Both the position numbers and the translations under genes were made by a program. From an uncultured Geobacteraceae bacterium (GTDB taxonomy: Bacteria > Desulfobacterota > Desulfuromonadia > Desulfuromonadales > Geopsychrobacteraceae), in the NCBI GenBank assembly GCA_937958075.1, contig CALFFB010000071.1, positions 1-20,773 on the forward strand: a stretch of 20,773 nucleotides of DNA, in the 5' to 3' direction. Positions 1 through 5,773 of this stretch are shown here, piece after piece (position 1 is the stretch's first letter; the number at the start of each line of letters is the position of its first letter). Under the pieces are notes generated by a model. It had not been told where the DNA came from, searched no databases, and saw only the letters and a program-made list of their open reading frames with translations.

Positions 1-519
1 GGCCCCATTGTTCTGGATATGAGCGCCGTTGTTCGTGACGCCCTGCCGACAGGGGATGTTACCCTGGCCCTCGATTTGAAGCCGGCGGTGGCGGAGGAGG
101 TGTTCGACCGACGGCTGCAGCGGGAACTGGCGGAACACCGCAATCGGGATTTTGCCAACAGTCTGGACAACCTGCTGCCGAAACGGCTGATCCCCCTGTT
201 TATCCGCCTCAGTGGCATTTCGGCGGAGAAGAAGTGCCATTCCATTACCCGCGCGGAGCGCGGCCAGCTGCTGCAGCTGTTTAAACAGTGGCGTCTGCCG
301 GTGACCGGCATCGATACCCCGGAGCGGGCCATCATCACCTCCGGTGGCGTCGACCTCGCTGACATCGACATGCGTACCCTGGCGTCAAAAAAGATGCAGA
401 ATCTCTATTTTGCCGGTGAGATGATCGATCTTGACGGGCCAACGGGGGGCTACAATCTGCAGCTGTGCTGGTCAACAGGTTATCTGGCGGGGCTGTCGGC
501 GGCCACAGCCGCCAGCTAA
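1..519 (+). CDS. NAD(P)/FAD-dependent oxidoreductase, HI0933/BaiN-like (3' part)
   Basis: The reading frame is open from the first base, so the gene starts outside the window; 172 residues remain, ending in TAA. The tail is diagnostic of the HI0933/BaiN flavoprotein family: a 'TSGGVDLADID' strand, then 'NLYFAGEMIDLDGPTGGYNLQ' split around the FAD-binding GE and the GPTGGYN loop, then 'WSTGYLAG'. Family members bind FAD through an N-terminal Rossmann fold, which is off-window here. They act as cytosolic oxidoreductases of mostly unknown substrate; BaiN acts on bile-acid intermediates in gut clostridia, which is not implied here. The gene converges on the next one with only four bases between the stops. 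Family assignment is firm, substrate unknown. Confidence 0.85.
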   Translation, partial: GPIVLDMSAVVRDALPTGDVTLALDLKPAVAEEVFDRRLQRELAEHRNRDFANSLDNLLPKRLIPLFIRLSGISAEKKCHSITRAERGQLLQLFKQWRLPVTGIDTPERAIITSGGVDLADIDMRTLASKKMQNLYFAGEMIDLDGPTGGYNLQLCWSTGYLAGLSAATAAS

Positions 520-523
520 GGGA

Positions 524-1729
524 CTAGAACTCAGATAGCAAAGAGCTTAAATCAAGGTCAAAAAAGCGGATGCTGCGGCGGCTGGTGCTCTCGACCAGAT
601 AGAATCCGGCTTGTTTGACCTCCTCTTCAATCCCCTTCATATGCAGGGCCCCCCAGGGAATTACCAGCCGCTCATAATGTTTCAGAGCCGGCGGCAGCAG
701 ATCGAGCAGGGCTCGGTTGCGCTTGGCAATCAGGTCGTTCATGACCACCCGGTTGATATCCACCGTCATATTCTTTTCGGCCCAGCGATTAAACTCCAGA
801 TACCCGGAAACAAGGGAATCACTGTTCAGGACATAACGGGCCAGGGCGTTGAGAACCTCGACGGTGCGTGGGTCAAACTGTTGCAGGTCGATGTCCGCCG
901 GCAGGATATGCGGGCCGTCGAAGGCCTCCCGGTAGGGCTTATCGAGCTCATCTCTGCTGATAAGGCGTCCGGCAAAGGGAAATTTCTCCTGGGTGGACAG
1001 CCCGAACAGATCAGCAACCCGGTGGTAGTTGAAGGCGTACTGCAACAGGTTGGCCTCGTCACTGACCCCTTCGGCCAGGATCAGGGTCTTCTCCGCCGGA
1101 ATGGAGGCAATCAGGTCGTGGTAGTAGCTCTGCTGCCCCAGGTGGATCATGCCCGCCAGGCGGATCTGCTTGTCGTCCCGATGATAGATTTTTTCCGTCA
1201 TGTACAGGCCGTCCGGCCTGAGCTGGACGAAACCGGCGGTGCTGGTCTGCAGCAGGTGGCTGGCGGTGGCGAAGAGAATGACGGCCAGGGTTGCCGGCAC
1301 CACGATCAGACTGATGCAGCTGAATACCAGCAGGCGGCGCAGACTGAAGGCGGAACCGCTGAACTGGGACGGGACCAGCAGCAGGCTGCGGCCATTGGCC
1401 AGCAGATTCATCTTCAGAACGATCATCGCCATCAGCAGCTGCCCGACATAGGTCGCGGTGCCTCCCCAGCTGATAGCGGTCAGATCGAGGGGCCACCAGA
1501 AGATCAGACTCCAGACCAGCCACAGCATGGGCAGGACCAATACGGCAACGGGCAGGTGACGGTTGACGCCCAGGCCGATGTAGACGAGGCAGCCCGTCAG
1601 CAGGCAGCTGATCCAGAGAAGCTGATGCAGGTTGTGGATGACGGCACGGTCGGGAAGCAGCTGGGAGAGAAGGCCGCTGACGGCGGAAAGGGCGAAGAGA
1701 AGCAAAAACAGATTGGCACATCTGCGCAT
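524..1729 (-). CDS. Membrane-anchored TraB/Tiki-like (GumN/PrgY superfamily) protein
   Basis: 401 residues. The first ~160 hold four or five hydrophobic segments (about 5-25, 35-55, 60-80, 88-108 and 132-158). The rest is a soluble domain with the TraB/Tiki/EreA-ChaN-like signature: GMIH at 193-196, a Glu after a hydrophobic strand (E220), a paired Arg region (337-339) and a second GALH motif at 360-363. In Tiki proteases the two GxxH motifs and the Glu bind a metal, so these are the likely active-site residues. Family members include the pheromone-shutdown protein TraB/PrgY and the Wnt protease Tiki; bacterial roles are largely unknown. The protease activity is inferred. A good promoter (1790-1818) lies upstream, so it is probably monocistronic. 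The ATG at 1729 has a GGGGAG about 11 bases upstream. Confidence 0.7.
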   Translation of the reverse strand: MRRCANLFLLLFALSAVSGLLSQLLPDRAVIHNLHQLLWISCLLTGCLVYIGLGVNRHLPVAVLVLPMLWLVWSLIFWWPLDLTAISWGGTATYVGQLLMAMIVLKMNLLANGRSLLLVPSQFSGSAFSLRRLLVFSCISLIVVPATLAVILFATASHLLQTSTAGFVQLRPDGLYMTEKIYHRDDKQIRLAGMIHLGQQSYYHDLIASIPAEKTLILAEGVSDEANLLQYAFNYHRVADLFGLSTQEKFPFAGRLISRDELDKPYREAFDGPHILPADIDLQQFDPRTVEVLNALARYVLNSDSLVSGYLEFNRWAEKNMTVDINRVVMNDLIAKRNRALLDLLPPALKHYERLVIPWGALHMKGIEEEVKQAGFYLVESTSRRSIRFFDLDLSSLLSEF

Positions 1730-1771
1730 GGTGGCCGGTTCTCCCCTGATCAGGATGGAGACTGCACTATA

Positions 1772-1786
1772 GGAAGTGGGACTTCC
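1772..1786. promoter_or_regulatory. Palindrome GGAAGT-N3-ACTTCC at the predicted start site
   Basis: A perfect 6-bp inverted repeat with a 3-base centre lies immediately downstream of the predicted -10 of the TraB-like gene, covering the likely first transcribed bases. That is where a repressor operator is expected. It could instead be a small hairpin at the 5' end of the mRNA. No U-tract follows it in the minus direction, so it is not a good terminator for the upstream metC-like gene. Confidence 0.4.
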
Positions 1787-1789
1787 CTA

Positions 1790-1818
1790 AAAATACGTGT
1801 TTTTTCGCATCTGTCAAT
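1790..1818 (-). promoter_or_regulatory. Sigma-70-like promoter for the TraB-like gene
   Basis: On the minus strand TTGACA (1813-1818) is followed by a 17-base spacer and TATTTT (1790-1795). This lies about 60 bases upstream of the ATG at 1729. The -35 is a consensus match with ideal spacing; the -10 is moderate. Prediction only. Confidence 0.55.
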
Positions 1819-1870
1819 GCTCCAGTCCGGTTTAGGTGGGAAAATCGTAACCATTTCCGATGGTGCCAGG

Positions 1871-3019
1871 TCAGGTTCCAAGCCCGCGATCAAGGTCGTC
1901 CCACAGATCCTCGATATCTTCGATGCCGGCGGAGATGCGCAGCAGACCCCGGCTGATGCCGGCCTTTTCCTTGACGGCTGGGGGAATCGCCGCATGGGAC
2001 ATGCTCCAGCAATGGGTCAGGATGGTTTCGACGCCACCGAGGCTCGGAGCGATGATGGGCAGCTGCAGGTTCTGCAGCAGGGGCGTGACCCGACCGCTGT
2101 CCTGCAGTTCAAAAGACAGTACGGCACCTGCTCCCGTGGCCTGGGAGAAATGGACAGCACGTCCCGGACAATCGGGCAACCCCGGATACAGAACCCGGCG
2201 GATGGCGGGATGGCGGGACAAGCGCTGGGCCAGTTCCTGGGCGTTGTACTGGGCGGCTTCGAGGCGCACCTTCAGGGTTTTGATGCCGCGGGAGAGCAGG
2301 AAACAATCGAAGGGAGAAAGGACCGCTCCAAAGGCGTTCTGAAAGCGTTTCAGCCGCCCCGCCAGCTGCTGGTCCTTAACCGCGATAACCCCGGCGAGGA
2401 GATCGCTGTGACCGCCGAGAAATTTGGTGGCGCTGTGGATGGTAACATCAACACCCAGATCCAGGGGGCGCTGCAGCAGGGGCGTCATGAAGGTGTTGTC
2501 GAGGAGGGTTAGCAGCCCGTGCTCCCGGGCGATGGTGACCATGGCCCGCAGGTCGGTCATCTTGAACAGGGGATTGGACGGGGTTTCCAGCAGCAGGGCG
2601 CGGGTATTGGGACGGATGGCCTCACGGACGGCCCGGGGATCGGACTGATCGATCAGACTGACCTCGATCCCCTGGCGGGGCAGTATCAGGGTCAGATAGC
2701 GATAGGTGCCGCCGTAGAGATCATCCGGCGCCAGCAGGTGATCGCCCGCTTCCAGCAGGGACAGGGCACTGCCGATGGCGGCCATGCCCGAGGCGAAGGC
2801 AAAACCGCGCTCCCCCCCTTCAAGCAGGGCGATGGCCTCTTCCACCTGCTGACGGCTCGGATTGCCGCTGCGCGCATAGTCGAACTCCTGCCCGACACCA
2901 CCGGGATGGTGGTAGGTCGATGCCTGGTAGATGGGAACCGTTGCGGCTCCGGTCGCCGGATCACGATCCTGCCCCTGGTGTACCAGCAGGGTGGCCATAC
3001 GTCTGGTGGATGTTGTCAT
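1871..3019 (-). CDS. metC: Cystathionine beta-lyase-like PLP enzyme (MetC/MetB family)
   Basis: 382 residues of the Cys/Met metabolism PLP-dependent family. Visible landmarks are the 'YARSGNPSR' phosphate/active-site segment (48-56), 'ASGMAA' (77-82), the 'LYGGTYR' loop (101-107), 'DNTF' (174-177) and the Schiff-base lysine in 'HSATKFLGGH' (K199). The N-terminus ('TGAATVPIYQASTYHH') is closer to Bacillus-type MetC/YrhB-like lyases than to synthases, so it probably cleaves cystathionine to homocysteine. A gamma-lyase or O-acetylhomoserine sulfhydrylase activity cannot be excluded. An ATG at 3031 is possible, but the ATG at 3019 has GGAG six bases upstream and is preferred. It lies 183 bp downstream of the metI-like gene and probably shares its riboswitch-controlled transcript. 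Confidence 0.85.
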   Translation of the reverse strand: MTTSTRRMATLLVHQGQDRDPATGAATVPIYQASTYHHPGGVGQEFDYARSGNPSRQQVEEAIALLEGGERGFAFASGMAAIGSALSLLEAGDHLLAPDDLYGGTYRYLTLILPRQGIEVSLIDQSDPRAVREAIRPNTRALLLETPSNPLFKMTDLRAMVTIAREHGLLTLLDNTFMTPLLQRPLDLGVDVTIHSATKFLGGHSDLLAGVIAVKDQQLAGRLKRFQNAFGAVLSPFDCFLLSRGIKTLKVRLEAAQYNAQELAQRLSRHPAIRRVLYPGLPDCPGRAVHFSQATGAGAVLSFELQDSGRVTPLLQNLQLPIIAPSLGGVETILTHCWSMSHAAIPPAVKEKAGISRGLLRISAGIEDIEDLWDDLDRGLGT

Positions 3020-3057
3020 GATCAACTCCATGCAAGAAGTAAGGTATTTCGTAACAA

Positions 3058-3189
3058 TTCAGCACAATTTGCGGGCACAGGATCAGGGTTTCCATGCAAG
3101 GGGCGTCTGGCGCCATGGATGGCGACGGTCGAACGGCCAGGACGGCGAAAAGTGTCCCCTGGAATGGGAACCCTGATCCTGTGCTGAAC
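3058..3189. repeat. Long imperfect inverted repeat between the two PLP genes
   Basis: Arms at 3075-3094 and 3165-3184 match over 19 of 20 bases as reverse complements. The pairing continues inward with an AGGGG/CCCCT block. Outside the left arm TTCAGCACA (3058-3066) mirrors TGTGCTGAA at the right end (3180-3188), as if about ten bases had been inserted near the left tip. The centre carries its own hairpin, CGCCAT-GG-ATGGCG (3111-3124). It fills nearly the whole metI-metC gap. Possibilities are a MITE or REP/RAYT-type intergenic repeat, or an RNA processing/attenuation structure between the two cistrons. No flanking target duplication is obvious. Confidence 0.75.
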
Positions 3190-3202
3190 AGAGACGGTCT
3201 TT

Positions 3203-4357
3203 CTAGGCAAGGGCCTGCTCCAGATCCGCCAGCACATCTCGCACCTCCTCCAGGCCGACGGACAGGCGCAGCAGACAGTCATCGATCCCCAGGCGCAGGC
3301 GTTCAGCGGCGGGGATGTCGGCGTGGGTCTGCACGGCAGGCAGGGTGATCAGAGATTCCACCCCGCCCAGACTTTCGGCAAAGGAAATCAGTTTGAGTCG
3401 CTGCAGAATCTGCCGCGCCAGCCCGGAATTTTTTACCCGGAAAGACAGCATGCCGCCAAAGCCTGAGGCCTGGCGCGCGGCCAGCTGGTGTCCCGGATGA
3501 CTGCCGAGGCCGGGGTAAAAAACCTCGGTAACCTGCGGCTGCTGCTCCAGCCATTCCGCGACCTGCTGGGCGTTTTGACAGTGACGCTCAAGGCGCAGGG
3601 GAAGGGTTTTCAATGAGCGCATCAACTGCCAGCAATCCTGGGGGGGCAGAATGGCGCCGGTCGAATTCTGCAGAAAGTAGAACCTCTCTCCCAACTCTGT
3701 TGTTTTGAGCACCAGTGCTCCGGCACACAGATCATTGTGGCCACCCAGATATTTGGTTGCTGAGTGGACGATAATATCGGCGCCAAATTGGAATGGTCGC
3801 TGTAATATGGGGGTCAGGAATGTATTATCGACAATAAAAAGAAGATGGTGCCGGTGACATAGAGTACCGAGTTCGGACAGATCCGCTATTCCCAGCAGCG
3901 GATTGCCGGGGGTCTCCACCAGCAGGGCCCTGGTCGCCGGAGTGATGGCTGCGGCCACCGCCCGGGTCGAGGTGGTATCGACATAACTCACCCGCAAGCC
4001 GAATTTGGCGAAAACCTGATCCAGCACCCGGTAGGTACCGCCGTACAGATCTTCGGAGACAAGGAGATGATCGCCGCTGGAAAAGTGCAGGAACAGGGTG
4101 GTCAGGGCCGCCATGCCGGAGGCAAAAGCCAGGCCGCGCGCTCCGCCCTCCAGATCAGCGAGGGCGGCTTCCAGCACGTCTCGCGTCGGGTTGCCGCTGC
4201 GGGTGTAGTCGTAGCCCGTTGTCAGGCCGACGCCGGGATGACGGTAGGTGGCACTGGGGTAGATGGGAAAACTGATGGCGCCGGTGCGGTCATCACTGCC
4301 GGTGCCGATCTGAACGGCGCGTGTCGCCGGTGCCGGCTCTGGTTGCCGATGGTTCAT
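3203..4357 (-). CDS. metI: Cystathionine gamma-synthase / O-acylhomoserine thiolyase-like PLP enzyme (MetI/MetB family)
   Basis: 384 residues, a paralogue of the next gene downstream. Landmarks are 'YTRSGNPTR' (51-59), 'ASGMAAL' (79-85), 'SEDLYGGTYR' (101-110), 'DNTFLTP' (177-183) and the PLP lysine in 'HSATKYLGGHNDL' (K202). The start region ('TGAISFPIYPSATYRHPGVG...TGYDYTRSGNPTR') resembles Bacillus MetI, which joins cysteine (or sulfide) to an acylated homoserine. With the metC-like gene this gives transsulfuration to homocysteine. The frame is open to 4531, but the ATG at 4357 carries an AGGAGGAG site and the upstream part is riboswitch sequence, so the long form is rejected. The synthase versus thiolyase choice is not certain from sequence. 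Confidence 0.85.
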   Translation of the reverse strand: MNHRQPEPAPATRAVQIGTGSDDRTGAISFPIYPSATYRHPGVGLTTGYDYTRSGNPTRDVLEAALADLEGGARGLAFASGMAALTTLFLHFSSGDHLLVSEDLYGGTYRVLDQVFAKFGLRVSYVDTTSTRAVAAAITPATRALLVETPGNPLLGIADLSELGTLCHRHHLLFIVDNTFLTPILQRPFQFGADIIVHSATKYLGGHNDLCAGALVLKTTELGERFYFLQNSTGAILPPQDCWQLMRSLKTLPLRLERHCQNAQQVAEWLEQQPQVTEVFYPGLGSHPGHQLAARQASGFGGMLSFRVKNSGLARQILQRLKLISFAESLGGVESLITLPAVQTHADIPAAERLRLGIDDCLLRLSVGLEEVRDVLADLEQALA

Positions 4358-4396
4358 AACTGCTCCTCCTGGTGTCTGGCAGCGACCGCATAGATC

Positions 4397-4430
4397 AAGA
4401 GCCCTCTCTGATGGATGAGAAAGGGCTCTT
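4397..4430 (-). terminator. Expression-platform hairpin of the SAM riboswitch
   Basis: On the minus strand AAGAGCCCT (4422-4430) pairs perfectly with AGGGCTCTT (4397-4405). An inner TCTC/GAGA extension gives up to 12 pairs. The upper left side contains CUCAUC (4414-4419), identical to the 5' strand of aptamer P1, so the aptamer's GAUGAG can pair with either. This is the layout of an antiterminator/terminator switch. Unusually, no U-tract follows the hairpin in the minus direction (it is followed by GATCTATGC). Termination may therefore be Rho-dependent, or control may act differently. Confidence 0.6.
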
Positions 4431-4453
4431 TTGACGGGCAAAGGAGGACCGAT

Positions 4454-4561
4454 CTCATCTTTCCCCGAAGAAATCGGGGCAGGATTTAGCACCTGACATC
4501 CGCTGTCGCGTACCGGTTGCTGTGGCTTCACAGGGCCTTTCCCTCCACCACTCGTGATGAG
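4454..4561 (-). ncRNA. SAM-I (S-box) riboswitch aptamer
   Basis: Read on the minus strand, the leader of the metI-like gene has the S-box conserved core in order: P1 5' strand CUCAUC (4556-4561), GUGGUGGAGGGA, GGCCCUGUGAAGCC, GCAACC, AGGUGCUAAAUCCUGCC, then GAAAGAUGAG, whose GAUGAG (4454-4459) closes P1. Known SAM-I riboswitches bind S-adenosylmethionine and turn off methionine/cysteine genes. Here it should repress the metI-metC transcript when SAM is plentiful. It begins 47 bases after the cysK stop codon. Sequence match to the family is strong; SAM binding itself is inferred. Confidence 0.93.
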
Positions 4562-4588
4562 TCTCGCCGCATGGTTCCATGGGCGAGA
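4562..4588 (-). terminator. Hairpin between cysK and the riboswitch
   Basis: TCTCGCC (4562-4568) pairs with GGCGAGA (4582-4588), and CATGG/CCATG pairs inside with a two-base loop, giving a nearly continuous stem. It sits right after cysK and directly abuts P1 of the SAM aptamer. No U-run follows in the minus direction, so it may be a Rho-type end, an mRNA 3' stabiliser or a processing site. A good separate promoter for metI was not seen; a CATAAT-like -10 (about 4588-4593) has no clear -35. Confidence 0.45.
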
Positions 4589-4608
4589 TTATGTCGCAAG
4601 CAGGCTGA

Positions 4609-5562
4609 TCAGACGATGCCTTCAAAGAGCACGCTGCTTAAATAGCGCTCGCCGGCATCGGGGAGGATGACGACGATGGTCTTGCCGGCAGCCTCCGGTC
4701 GGGCGGCGATGCGTGCCGCTACGGCCGCTGCCGCGCCACAGGAGATACCGGCGAGAATCCCCTCCTCGCGGGCCAGGCGTTGACCGTACTCGACAGCCTC
4801 TTCATTGCTGACTTGTTCCACCTGGTCCACCAGATCAAGATCGAGGGTCTCAGGGATAAAGCCGGCTCCGATCCCCTGGATTTTGTGGGGACCGGGTTGC
4901 AGGCTGTCGCCCGCCAGCTTCTGGGTGATGACCGGACTGTCCTGGGGCTCAACGGCCACAGAATGCAAGGCCTGACCCTTGACTTTCTCGAAGTATCGTG
5001 AAATACCCGTAATTGTTCCTCCGGTACCCACTCCGGAAATGAGAATATCGACCTTGCCGTTGGTCGCTTCCCAGATTTCCGGTCCCGTAGTCTGCTCGTG
5101 AATGGCCGGATTCGCCGGATTTTTGAACTGGTGCAGCAGGACATATTTTTCGGGATCAGCGGCGGCCAGTTCCTCGGCGGCGGCGATGGCTCCCCCCATG
5201 CCCTTGGAGCCGGGCGTCAGAATCAGCTTGGCACCCAGAACCTTGAGAACCTTGCGACGTTCCATGCTCATGGTTTCCGGCATGGTCAGGGTGATGGGGA
5301 TCCCCCGGGCGGCAGCGACAAAGGCCAGGGCGATGCCGGTATTGCCGCTGGTGGGTTCGACGATCTCGGCGCCGTTTTTCAGCAGCCCTTTCTGCTCCGC
5401 ATCCCAGATCATCGACGCGCCGATCCGGCATTTCACGCTGTAGGCCGGATTGCGCCCTTCAATTTTGCCGTAAACCGTTGCCTGTCCGGGGGCGATGCGG
5501 TTCAGGCGCACGAGAGGGGTGTTGCCGATACTGAGGGAATTGTCGTCGTAAATACGGTTCAT
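4609..5562 (-). CDS. cysK: Cysteine synthase A (O-acetylserine sulfhydrylase)
   Basis: 317 residues, normal length for CysK. It makes L-cysteine from O-acetylserine and sulfide in the cytoplasm. The PLP lysine is K44 in 'NPAYSVKCRIG', followed by the substrate-binding 'TSGNTGIALA' loop (about 70-79) and the glycine-rich 'SGVGTGGTITG' phosphate-binding loop. 'GISCGAA' near the C-terminus completes the fold. The ATG at 5562 has AGGAG and GGAG upstream; the longer frame to 5619 lacks homology at its N-terminus and is not used. It has its own promoter (5668-5696) and lies just upstream of the riboswitch-controlled metI-metC genes, supplying the cysteine they use. Confidence 0.95.
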   Translation of the reverse strand: MNRIYDDNSLSIGNTPLVRLNRIAPGQATVYGKIEGRNPAYSVKCRIGASMIWDAEQKGLLKNGAEIVEPTSGNTGIALAFVAAARGIPITLTMPETMSMERRKVLKVLGAKLILTPGSKGMGGAIAAAEELAAADPEKYVLLHQFKNPANPAIHEQTTGPEIWEATNGKVDILISGVGTGGTITGISRYFEKVKGQALHSVAVEPQDSPVITQKLAGDSLQPGPHKIQGIGAGFIPETLDLDLVDQVEQVSNEEAVEYGQRLAREEGILAGISCGAAAAVAARIAARPEAAGKTIVVILPDAGERYLSSVLFEGIV

Positions 5563-5636
5563 TGGCTCCGTCTCCTGCTGAAAGTTGTTGCTGACGCATT
5601 GGGGTGAAGTCTTTACCACCGACCTTTGACCTCCTG

Positions 5637-5651
5637 TGAACAGAATGTTCA
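5637..5651. promoter_or_regulatory. Perfect palindrome TGAACA-N3-TGTTCA in the cysK leader
   Basis: A 15-base site made of two perfect 6-base half-sites lies about 10-24 bases downstream of the predicted cysK start of transcription. The position suits an operator for a dimeric repressor. The factor is unknown; sulfur-responsive Rrf2 (CymR-like) or LysR proteins are candidates by context only. Confidence 0.5.
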
Positions 5652-5667
5652 GTGGTTATGTCGGAAA

Positions 5668-5696
5668 AACATATTTTATAATATTGATAGTGTCAA
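5668..5696 (-). promoter_or_regulatory. Sigma-70-like promoter of cysK
   Basis: Minus strand: TTGACA (5691-5696), 17-base spacer, TATGTT (5668-5673), in a markedly AT-rich stretch (about 5660-5770) of an otherwise GC-rich window. The -35 is perfect and the spacing ideal; the -10 is weaker, with several overlapping TATAA-type alternatives. Confidence 0.6.
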
Positions 5697-5773
5697 GAAA
5701 AAATTCTTCTTTTATCATTAGAAAAGTAGGAAATAAGAATTTCAGTCTGAATTAAATAATCATTATTCATGGG

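Noticed and set aside
1745..1754. Palindrome CCTGATCAGG near the TraB-like start, with other TGATCAG words at about 4606, 7608 and 20643
   Set aside because: Short, GC-rich-compatible and not positioned consistently relative to genes; likely chance.
611..2512. A 633-codon open frame on the plus strand
   Set aside because: It runs antisense through the TraB-like and metC-like genes, is Gln/Gly-rich without domain-like pattern, and is explained by the codon bias of the opposite strand.
4358..4531. N-terminal extension of the metI-like frame
   Set aside because: The in-frame codons are the riboswitch and its expression platform; the AGGAGGAG-preceded ATG at 4357 begins the conserved protein.
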